A stretch of 5,109 bases of DNA from Patescibacteria group bacterium. GTDB taxonomy: Bacteria > Patescibacteria > UBA1384 > JAMDBS01. The stretch's first letter is position 1; each line of letters opens with the position of its first letter. Shown one piece after another: positions 1 through 5,077 of this stretch. The translations under genes were made by a program, and so were the position numbers. The notes beneath the pieces are model-generated. The model ran no database searches. It saw only the letters and a list, made by a program, of their open reading frames with translations, and was not told the origin of the DNA. The stretch is from contig JAMDBS010000077.1 in NCBI GenBank assembly GCA_023487325.1, forward strand, positions 1 to 5,109. Direction: 5' to 3'.

Positions 1-251
1 AAAGCGCCAAAATCGTCAGCAAAAATGCCAACAAATCCGCCATTGATATTGGCGACAAAGTCACCATTAAAACCGAAGACGGTCCGGAAACCTACGAAAT
101 TGTCGGCTCCAACGAATCCGATCCTGCCAGCGGCAAGATTTCTTCAGAATCGCCAATCGCCAAAGCCCTTTATGGCCACAAAGTCGGTGATCAGGTAGAA
201 ATCCCCATCCCCGACGGCAAAATGTCCTGTAAGGTACTTAAGGTTAACTAA
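1..251 (+). CDS. greA: Transcription elongation factor GreA, C-terminal part (5' end outside window)
   Basis: GreA rescues backtracked RNA polymerase by stimulating cleavage of the transcript 3' end. The visible 82 residues, read in frame from base 3 to the TAA at 249-251, cover the C-terminal FKBP-like domain that docks on polymerase. The family signature is plain: a TYEIVGSNESDP stretch, then GKISSESPIAKAL, then GHKVGDQVEI, ending in a short strand KVLKVN. The N-terminal coiled coil that enters the secondary channel lies before the window. A full GreA is about 155-160 residues, so about half is present. By hand count this part is about 47% GC and rich in C-ending codons (AAC, ATC, GTC, GGC), clearly higher than the genes that follow. 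It ends in its own terminator, so it is probably not co-transcribed with lysS. GreB is an alternative name for the same fold but less likely. Confidence 0.93.
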   Translation, partial: SAKIVSKNANKSAIDIGDKVTIKTEDGPETYEIVGSNESDPASGKISSESPIAKALYGHKVGDQVEIPIPDGKMSCKVLKVN

Positions 252-258
252 AAAACTT

Positions 259-303
259 AAGAACTTAAGAACCGAAGAACTAAGCCCAAAGATCTAAGAA
301 CTA
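259..303 (+). repeat. Short-period AAGAAC repeat after greA
   Basis: The word AAGAAC occurs at 259-264, 267-272, 275-280 and 296-301. The first three are spaced exactly 8 bases apart. Two degenerate units (AAGCCC at 282, AAGATC at 289) fill the gap at about 7-base spacing. It sits directly behind the greA stop codon and runs into the terminator. No reading frame or hairpin explains the periodicity. It resembles, in style but not sequence, the TACGAA elements further on. Confidence 0.6.
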
Positions 304-335
304 AAACACCTTTCTTGTAATAGGAGAGGTTTTTT
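303..335 (+). terminator. Rho-independent terminator of greA
   Basis: CCTTTCTTG at 309-317 pairs with TAGGAGAGG at 321-329, a nine-position stem that includes G-T wobbles around a TAA loop. It is extended outward by A308-T330 and, after one mismatch, by AAAA 303-306 against TTTT 332-335. A run of six T (330-335) follows the stem at once. This is the layout of an intrinsic terminator on the + strand, 52 bases after the greA stop. It separates greA from lysS. Confidence 0.85.
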
Positions 336-474
336 AGTATATTATTAGTAGGAATAATTTTAAATTATTAATTTTAAATTTTTATTGAATTTTTAATGAC
401 TTAATTTTTAAATTTGAATTTGATTAAAAATTAGAAATTATAAATTAAAAATTACCGAGCGAAGTGAGGTTGGA
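336..474. promoter_or_regulatory. AT-rich spacer upstream of lysS, probable promoter region
   Basis: This 139-base spacer is almost pure A/T up to base 454 and then switches to a short GC-richer patch (CCGAGCGAAGTGAGG) that supplies the lysS Shine-Dalgarno (GAGG near 466-469). It holds repeated words: TAATTTTAAATT at 355-366 and 369-380, TTAAAAATTA at 424-433 and 445-454, and the inverse TAATTTTTAA at 402-411. Because a terminator precedes it, a lysS promoter is expected here. TTGAAT 414-419 with TATAAA 439-444 (spacer 19) is one weak pairing, but the base composition makes any match unreliable. There is no T-box leader: the conserved antiterminator sequence is absent. Confidence 0.4.
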
Positions 475-2022
475 ATGTTCTGGGTTGATGAAACAATTGA
501 AAATATCGTCAAACGTCGCGAGAAAAAATATCTAGTGACTGATTATAAAACTCCTTCAGGTAAAATTCATATTGGATCATTGAGGGGTGTGATTATTCAT
601 GATGCAATTTTTCAAGGCATAAAAAATTTGAAAAAAACAGTAGATTATTGGTATGGTTTTGATGATTTTGATCCAATGGATGGGTTGACCAAAGATTTGG
701 AAAAAGAATTCTCCCAACATATGGGTGAACCTTTGTGCAATATTCCGGCACCAAAAAAAGGCTACAAAAATTTTGCGCAATATTACGCCCAGGATTTTAT
801 TAAGGTATTTGAATCTATTGGCGCCAAGCCAAAAATTGTTTGGGCCAGCCAATTATATCGTTCGGGTAAATATAATTCTGCGATTAAATTAAATCTAGAC
901 AACGCCAAGACCATCCGTCAAATTTATCAGCAAGTTTCTGGCAGTGTTAAACCCAAGGATTGGTATGCATTTCAAGTAGTCTGCCCTAAATGTGGGAAAA
1001 TCGGCACCACTAGAGTTTTTGATTGGGATGGGAAAATGGTAAGTTTTGTTTGTGAACCAAATATGGTTAAATGGGCTAAAGGCTGCGGGTTTAAAGGTAA
1101 AATTTCTCCTTATGATGGCAATGGCAAAATGCCCTACAAAGCGGAAACGCCTGCCAAATGGTTTACTTTTGGCACTTCCGTAGAATTAGCTGGCAAAGAT
1201 CATTTTACCAAAGGCGGCACATTTGAGGTGGCAAAAAAAATTGCCCGCGAGATCTTTAAAATCAACCCGGCCTATGGCTACGGTTACGAGTGGTTTTTGC
1301 TTGGTGGTAAAAAAATGAGTACTTCTAAAGGTATTGGTTCCAGCGCTTCAGATATTGCCCAAGTTTTAAACCCGGAATTATTGAGATTTTTAATGGTCAG
1401 AACCCGTGCACAGCGCACCATTGATTTTGACCCATTTAGTGAAGCTGTGCCGCTTCTTTATGACGAACTGGATCGTTGTATTGATGCTTATCTAGCCGAT
1501 CCCAAATCTGATCTTGGTCGCGCCTATTATTACTCTAAAATGAGCGAGGCCTCGCCTCCAACATATCGAATGAGATTTTCCAAAGTTGCCTATATACTGC
1601 AGATGCAGCGAGCTGATATTTTTCAATATGCTGAAGAAGAAAAGAGCAAAAAATTAGATAAAATAGAGTTGGCTGAATTAAAAGTAAGAATTATTTTTGC
1701 CAAAAAATGGTTGGAAAATTTTGCGCCGGAAAATTATAAATTTACTATTCAAAAAAGTTTACCTGCTGCAGCCAAAAAATTAAATTCGGCGCAGAAGAAA
1801 TTTCTTGCAGAAATTGCCGACATTTTATTAAAGAAAAAATATTCTGGAGAAAAATTGCATCAAGAAATTCATGAAATTAAGAAAAATCAAAATATTAGTC
1901 CGCGCGAAGCTTTCTCGGCCATCTACTTGTCAATTATCGGTAAAGAATCTGGCCCTCAAGCCGGTTGGCTTTTAGCAAGTTTGGATCGCAATTTTGTCAT
2001 AAAAAGATTTAGAGAAATATAA
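475..2022 (+). CDS. lysS: Lysyl-tRNA synthetase, class I (archaeal type)
   Basis: This enzyme charges tRNA-Lys with lysine in the cytoplasm, using the class I Rossmann fold rather than the class II fold of most bacterial LysRS. At 515 residues it is full length. The class I signatures are both present: HIGS at residues 32-35 within TPSGKIHIGSLRG, and KMSTS at 280-284 followed by KG. Between them four cysteines (C170, C173, C193, C204) make a zinc-ribbon-like insertion. The tail after about residue 340 is helical, as expected for the anticodon-binding domain, and ends in a conserved PREAF...YLSIIGKESGP block (about 476-493). The N-terminus MFWVDETIENI matches the family, and GAGG lies just upstream, so the ATG at 475 is secure. 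The gene follows the greA terminator and lies 55 bases before serS, suggesting a synthetase operon. Archaeal orthologues are also named lysK. Confidence 0.95.
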   Translation: MFWVDETIENIVKRREKKYLVTDYKTPSGKIHIGSLRGVIIHDAIFQGIKNLKKTVDYWYGFDDFDPMDGLTKDLEKEFSQHMGEPLCNIPAPKKGYKNFAQYYAQDFIKVFESIGAKPKIVWASQLYRSGKYNSAIKLNLDNAKTIRQIYQQVSGSVKPKDWYAFQVVCPKCGKIGTTRVFDWDGKMVSFVCEPNMVKWAKGCGFKGKISPYDGNGKMPYKAETPAKWFTFGTSVELAGKDHFTKGGTFEVAKKIAREIFKINPAYGYGYEWFLLGGKKMSTSKGIGSSASDIAQVLNPELLRFLMVRTRAQRTIDFDPFSEAVPLLYDELDRCIDAYLADPKSDLGRAYYYSKMSEASPPTYRMRFSKVAYILQMQRADIFQYAEEEKSKKLDKIELAELKVRIIFAKKWLENFAPENYKFTIQKSLPAAAKKLNSAQKKFLAEIADILLKKKYSGEKLHQEIHEIKKNQNISPREAFSAIYLSIIGKESGPQAGWLLASLDRNFVIKRFREI

Positions 2023-2053
2023 CATTCATATAAATATATAAACAAGAAAATAT
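2020..2053 (+). repeat. Spacer sharing both border words with the spacer before the GxxExxY gene
   Basis: The lysS stop codon begins the word TAACATTC (2020-2027), and AACAAGAAAATAT lies at 2041-2053. The same two words bracket the spacer before the GxxExxY gene, at 4139-4146 and 4196-4208, where TACGAA units fill the middle. Here the middle is only a short A/T run. TAACATTC recurs again at 4591-4598. The words are AT-rich, so chance is possible, but the same order twice suggests a related or decayed spacer element. Confidence 0.35.
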
Positions 2054-2068
2054 TATTAAGTGATTTAT

Positions 2069-2074
2069 AGAGGA
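2069..2074 (+). promoter_or_regulatory. Ribosome binding site that fixes the serS start
   Basis: AGAGGA at 2069-2074 stands just before the ATG at 2078. It lies inside the longer open frame that opens with a GTG at 2060, so it supports initiation at 2078. The protein that results begins MLDIKFVREN, the usual SerRS N-terminus. Confidence 0.75.
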
Positions 2075-2077
2075 CTT

Positions 2078-3379
2078 ATGCTTGATATAAAATTTGTCAG
2101 GGAAAATGCTAAATTAGTAAAAAAAGCTGCACACGACAAAAATACCAAAGTTGATGTAGATAAAATTTTAGTGCTTGATCAAAAAAAGCGGGATTTGCAG
2201 GCAAAAATTGAGCTATTGCGTGCCGATCGCAATATAATTGTCGGAGAATTAAAAAATCCCAAAGCCGCAGGTTTTAAAGAAAAAATCACCAAAGCCAAAA
2301 AGGTAAAAGAGATGCTTCATGATTTGGAGCCGCAGCTAGTTGAGGTCAGCGAAGAACTTTTTGAACTGTCATTGAAATTGCCCAATATACCCTCAAAAGA
2401 TACTCCAATTGGCCCTGATGCCCAATCAAATAAAGTTATTAAAAAAGTTGGCAAGCTGCCGAAATTTTCTTTTAAGCCAAAAGAGCATTGGCAATTGGGC
2501 GAAAAACTAGATATCCTCGATATGGAGCGGGGGGCCAAAGTTAGCGGTACGCGCTTCGGCTATTTAAAAGGTAAGCTGGCTATGTTGGAATTTGCCATCG
2601 TACAATATGCTTTTTCTGTTTTGACAGATGAAAAAATATTGGCAAAAATTATCAAAGAAAACAAATTAAAAGTTGAACCAAAACCATTTATTCCAATTGT
2701 GCCGCCCGTGATGATTAAACCCGATGTTTACAACAAAATGGCTCGGCTAGAACCAAAAGAAGAAAGGTATCATATTCCCAGCGACGATTTGTATCTAATT
2801 GGCAGCGCCGAACACACTCTTGGCGCAATGCATATGGACGAGATCCTTGATGGCAAAGATCTACCAATTCGCTATGTTGGTTTTTCAACCGCCTTTCGTA
2901 GAGAAGCAGGCACATACGGAAAAGACATGAAAGGAATTTTGCGTGTCCATCAATTTGATAAGGTGGAGATGGAATCATTTGTCTTACCCAAAAAATCTTT
3001 AGAAGAACAAAATTTCTTTGTGGCTATTCAGGAATATCTTATGCAATCATTAGAAATTCCTTATCAAGTTGTCAGTATCTGCACTGGCGATATGGGCGCG
3101 CCCGATGCCAGACAGATTGATATAGAAGCCTGGATGCCGGGTCAAAATAAATACCGAGAAACCCATACCGCGGATCTGATGAATGATTTCCAATCGCGCC
3201 GTCTAAATACAAGAGTAAAAACTGCAAAAGGACATGAGTTTGTCCATATGAACGATGCAACAGTTTTTGCACTTAGCCGCACCCCAGTTGCCATCATGGA
3301 AAATTATCAAGAAAAAGACGGCTCCATTAAAGTGCCGAAAGTATTGCAAAAATATTGTAACTTTACAGAAATCAAATAA
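2078..3379 (+). CDS. serS: Seryl-tRNA synthetase, with divergent active-site motifs
   Basis: A class II synthetase that charges tRNA-Ser (and tRNA-Sec where present) in the cytoplasm. From the ATG at 2078 it has 433 residues, the usual size. Residues 1-100 are the tRNA-binding arm, with a charged coiled coil at about 30-100, followed by LPNIP and a conserved H137-WQLGEKLDILD then SGTRF (156-160). Class II motif 2 is intact: FRREAG (273-278) running to VHQFDKVE (291-297 region). Motif 3 keeps R401 and ENYQ. Three conserved blocks differ from the common bacterial consensus as I remember it: the TxE loop reads SAE (243-245), the SSCSNC block after E361 reads HTADLM, and LNGSGLAVGR reads MNDATVFALSR (391-401). 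The flanking anchors (DFQSRR, ENYQ, VPKVL) are retained, so it is probably active but from a divergent lineage. It lies 55 bases after lysS. Confidence 0.95.
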   Translation: MLDIKFVRENAKLVKKAAHDKNTKVDVDKILVLDQKKRDLQAKIELLRADRNIIVGELKNPKAAGFKEKITKAKKVKEMLHDLEPQLVEVSEELFELSLKLPNIPSKDTPIGPDAQSNKVIKKVGKLPKFSFKPKEHWQLGEKLDILDMERGAKVSGTRFGYLKGKLAMLEFAIVQYAFSVLTDEKILAKIIKENKLKVEPKPFIPIVPPVMIKPDVYNKMARLEPKEERYHIPSDDLYLIGSAEHTLGAMHMDEILDGKDLPIRYVGFSTAFRREAGTYGKDMKGILRVHQFDKVEMESFVLPKKSLEEQNFFVAIQEYLMQSLEIPYQVVSICTGDMGAPDARQIDIEAWMPGQNKYRETHTADLMNDFQSRRLNTRVKTAKGHEFVHMNDATVFALSRTPVAIMENYQEKDGSIKVPKVLQKYCNFTEIK

Positions 3380-3414
3380 TCTACGAAAATACGAATTGGT
3401 ACGAAATTACGAAA
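3380..3414 (+). repeat. TACGAA element, copy A (forward)
   Basis: Four TACGAA words at 3382, 3390, 3400 and 3408 (start-to-start steps 8, 10, 8) make a 35-base element that starts on the first base after the serS stop codon. It matches copy B at 34 of 35 positions, with similarity running on for about ten more bases (GATAAATAAC against AATAGATAAC). It is not itself palindromic and has no T-run, so it is not an ordinary terminator. Confidence 0.9.
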
Positions 3415-3448
3415 GATAAATAACTAATAAACAATTACAGGAGAAAAA

Positions 3449-4135
3449 ATGAAGTATCCACTCAAAACCGCGGCCATTAGTTCAATAGTGCTAATTGCTT
3501 TGACGGTGATCGCTTCTCTGACCATTTTTACTTTATTGATGGCCGGATTAAAAGGTTGGGTTGTTTATATCCCTTCGGCTATTGCTGTTCTTATCTGCGC
3601 TGTGCTGATGATTCTTTATCTTAACGGATTTCTAGTCTTGGCCAAAAAGTTTTTGAATAAAATGCTTTTTGCCACCACATTTATTCAGATGGTATTTGTT
3701 GTCTTAGCAGCATTGGCGATTTTGGTTTTTGCTGGTTTTGCTATAGCCAAAGGTCCGGAAATTTCCCAAACATTACAAAATTTATTGAGTACAAGCGGTA
3801 AACCAACCAATGGTTCGCATGATTCTATTATTGTTCTGATAGCTTTTTCAATCAGCGGGTTAGTGGCTTTATTATTTAGCATAGGTATCTACCAACTTGC
3901 CAAGCATGTTAAATATGCCAAAGTTACCGGTATTTTGGGTATAATCTGGGCCAGTTGGACTATTTTGTATTCTTTGCTCAATTTTCTGGCAGTCTCCATC
4001 AATAATGAAACAGCAACCTTATCAATTCTTTTCTCCACAATGATGATCAATCTTCTCTTGAGCTTGGTAAGTTTGGTTTATGCGATATTTCAAATAATCC
4101 TACTCTTTAAAGCCTCAAGCGATTTTGAGAAATAA
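3449..4135 (+). CDS. Six-helix integral membrane protein of unknown function
   Basis: I do not recognise a family. The 228-residue product is strongly hydrophobic, with six probable membrane helices at about residues 8-32, 38-65, 73-100, 126-150, 158-183 and 192-220. The short loops carry the charge. KKFLNK after helix 2 and KHVKYAK after helix 4 would face the cytoplasm, with both termini inside by the positive-inside rule. The longest loop (about 101-125, GS- and NG-rich) would face outward. No catalytic motif, cysteine pair or lipobox is visible, and there is no cleavable signal peptide. The start is clear: AGGAG at 3439-3443 lies five bases before the ATG. It is bracketed by copies A and B of the TACGAA element, 69 bases after serS and 71 before the next gene. 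Its base use resembles the synthetase genes more than the GxxExxY gene. A small transporter-like or stress-related membrane protein is possible but unsupported. Confidence 0.85.
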   Translation: MKYPLKTAAISSIVLIALTVIASLTIFTLLMAGLKGWVVYIPSAIAVLICAVLMILYLNGFLVLAKKFLNKMLFATTFIQMVFVVLAALAILVFAGFAIAKGPEISQTLQNLLSTSGKPTNGSHDSIIVLIAFSISGLVALLFSIGIYQLAKHVKYAKVTGILGIIWASWTILYSLLNFLAVSINNETATLSILFSTMMINLLLSLVSLVYAIFQIILLFKASSDFEK

Positions 4136-4144
4136 AACTAACAT

Positions 4145-4179
4145 TCTACGAAAATACGAATGGGTACGAAATTACGAAA
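4145..4179 (+). repeat. TACGAA element, copy B (forward)
   Basis: TACGAA words stand at 4147, 4155, 4165 and 4173, with the same 8-10-8 spacing as copy A and one mismatch in 35 bases (T at 3397 against G at 4162). The element starts ten bases after the stop codon of the membrane protein gene and ends 27 bases before the GxxExxY start. It is an imperfect inverted partner of copy C: TCTACGAA (8), TACGAA (6) and TACGAAATTACGAA (14) are shared blocks. Confidence 0.9.
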
Positions 4180-4206
4180 AATAGATAACCAAGAAAACAA
4201 GAAAAT

Positions 4207-4593
4207 ATGAGTACGAGAAAAGATATAATTTATGCTGATTTATGTTTTGAAATAGTTGGTATATTATATGATGTTTATGATGAAATAGGTTTTGGCCATA
4301 AAGAGAAATATTACCAGAATGCATTAAAAGCTGCTTTCGAAGAGAAAAACATTAAGTTTTCAGAGCAAGTTTATACACCTTTGAAATATAATAATCAAAT
4401 TATCGGTAAATACTTTTTAGATTTTCTTATTAATGATAAAGTGATATTAGAGATTAAAAGTGGTTCTGTATATAGCAAAAATAATATCAATCAAATATAT
4501 TCATATCTTAAAGCCAACAATCTTAAGTTAGGGATTCTGGCCAATTTTACCAAGAACGGAGTAAAATTTAAAAGGATAGTCAATCTTAAATAA
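4207..4593 (+). CDS. GxxExxY family protein, PD-(D/E)XK nuclease-like
   Basis: This 128-residue protein belongs to the GxxExxY family, small proteins related to PD-(D/E)XK nucleases whose biological role is not settled. The naming motif is G30-H-K-E33-K-Y-Y36, following a helix typical of the family (residues 8-27). The nuclease-like core follows: D72 in KYFLDFLI, then E82-I-K84 in VILEIKSG, which together fit the D...ExK catalytic pattern. A QIYSYLKAN helix and a LGILANF strand complete the fold. All three likely metal-binding residues are present, so activity is possible. By hand count it is about 26% GC against about 36% for hpf, and it has no clear Shine-Dalgarno before its ATG (only AAGAAAAT). 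It is enclosed by inverted TACGAA copies B and C. The composition and setting suggest recent acquisition. The substrate is unknown. Confidence 0.9.
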   Translation: MSTRKDIIYADLCFEIVGILYDVYDEIGFGHKEKYYQNALKAAFEEKNIKFSEQVYTPLKYNNQIIGKYFLDFLINDKVILEIKSGSVYSKNNINQIYSYLKANNLKLGILANFTKNGVKFKRIVNLK

Positions 4594-4595
4594 CA

Positions 4596-4628
4596 TTCGT
4601 AATTTCGTATCATTTCGTAATTCGTAGA
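4596..4628 (-). repeat. TACGAA element, copy C (inverted)
   Basis: On the + strand four TTCGTA words occur, so the element reads forward on the - strand. Its reverse complement matches copy A or B at about 29-30 of 34 aligned positions, with one single-base gap. It includes an uninterrupted 14-base block TACGAAATTACGAA. It starts three bases after the GxxExxY stop codon, and its last bases (4627-4628) are the first bases of the hpf Shine-Dalgarno. Confidence 0.85.
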
Positions 4629-4632
4629 GGAG
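4627..4632 (+). promoter_or_regulatory. hpf ribosome binding site, abutting repeat C
   Basis: GAGGAG at 4627-4632 stands six bases before the hpf ATG at 4639 and is the strongest Shine-Dalgarno of the later genes. Its first two bases belong to repeat copy C, so any RNA duplex formed by copy C with copy A or B would reach the edge of this site. Confidence 0.75.
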
Positions 4633-4638
4633 TAACTT

Positions 4639-5010
4639 ATGGAGATTATTACCAAGGCAGTGAAAGGGTTTGAGATTTATCCGCAAAACAAAGAGTATAT
4701 TGAAAGACGTTTTTGCAAATTTTCCAAAATGGTCAAAGAGCCGGCAATTTTAGAATTTACTTTTGATCATACGCACGGCACCCGCGCCAATATTGATAAA
4801 AAAATTATTCTCAATTTCACCATGCCGGGTTTAACCAAAGCTGAACATTTGGAAGAGATCTCCGAACATTTTACCGAATCAATTGATAAATTGCAAAAAA
4901 GATTTGAAAAATTTTTAAGTCGCAAACGCGAAAAAGACATAAAATCCAGCAGATATCCCAAAAAATACTATGCTGCAAAAATCGAAGAACGCGCCAGCGG
5001 GGAAATTTAG
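4639..5010 (+). CDS. hpf: Ribosome hibernation promoting factor, short form (HPF / RaiA / S30AE family)
   Basis: HPF-family proteins bind the small ribosomal subunit in the mRNA and tRNA channel and silence or protect ribosomes in slow growth. The 123 residues show the family's beta-alpha-beta-beta-beta-alpha order: a strand at 1-8, a helix with KEYIERRFCKFSKM (18-31), strands near 36-44 and 53-62, and a long basic helix at about 69-96. That helix carries the SIDKLQKRFEKF stretch (81-92), which matches the family's AIDKLerqlrKyk ending. The tail (96-123) is rich in lysine and arginine. It lacks the extra C-terminal domain of long HPF, so dimerisation of 70S into 100S by that route is not expected. 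Identification rests on the overall pattern because this family diverges widely. hpf directly before secA is a gene order known in other bacteria such as Bacillus. Confidence 0.8.
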   Translation: MEIITKAVKGFEIYPQNKEYIERRFCKFSKMVKEPAILEFTFDHTHGTRANIDKKIILNFTMPGLTKAEHLEEISEHFTESIDKLQKRFEKFLSRKREKDIKSSRYPKKYYAAKIEERASGEI

Positions 5011-5021
5011 TACTCCAAGGA

Positions 5022-5049
5022 TTGCAAATTAGGTTTAAACTGCTATAAT
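5022..5049 (+). promoter_or_regulatory. Sigma70-type promoter with extended -10, ahead of the secA-like gene
   Basis: TTGCAA at 5022-5027 and TATAAT at 5044-5049 are separated by 16 bases, and TGC directly before the -10 makes an extended -10. The expected start of transcription is near 5056-5058, leaving a leader of about 20 bases with AAAGGA at 5065-5070 before the ATG at 5078. It is the clearest promoter in the window and suggests that the final gene can be transcribed apart from hpf. Confidence 0.8.
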
Positions 5050-5077
5050 GAGTCTATAAAATAGAAAGGATTTTTAT

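Noticed and set aside
92..99. TACGAAAT word inside greA
   Set aside because: A single unit within conserved coding sequence (TYEIVG); it has no tandem partners.
252..474. T-box riboswitch ahead of the synthetase genes
   Set aside because: No conserved T-box sequence, specifier loop or second terminator near lysS; the one terminator sits next to greA.
577..852. Reverse-strand open frame of 91 codons inside lysS
   Set aside because: It lies wholly inside the secure lysS frame, has no ribosome site or recognisable motif, and mirrors the coding strand's codon pattern.
2060..2077. Upstream GTG start for serS adding MIYRGL
   Set aside because: SerRS normally begins MLDIKFVREN, and AGAGGA at 2069-2074 is placed for the ATG at 2078.
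2317..3272. Three reverse-strand open frames (66-87 codons) inside serS
   Set aside because: All lie within the serS coding region, whose motifs leave no doubt. Their products have no family features.
3380..4628. CRISPR array
   Set aside because: The three TACGAA elements are separated by whole genes, one is inverted, and there are no uniform spacers or cas genes.
3685..4961. Reverse-strand open frames inside the membrane protein gene (3685-3882) and hpf (4767-4961)
   Set aside because: Shadows of the forward genes, without start signals of their own.
252..5077. tRNA or other stable RNA genes in the spacers
   Set aside because: Spacers after 474 are only 45-71 bases, and none shows a cloverleaf or CCA-ended acceptor stem.
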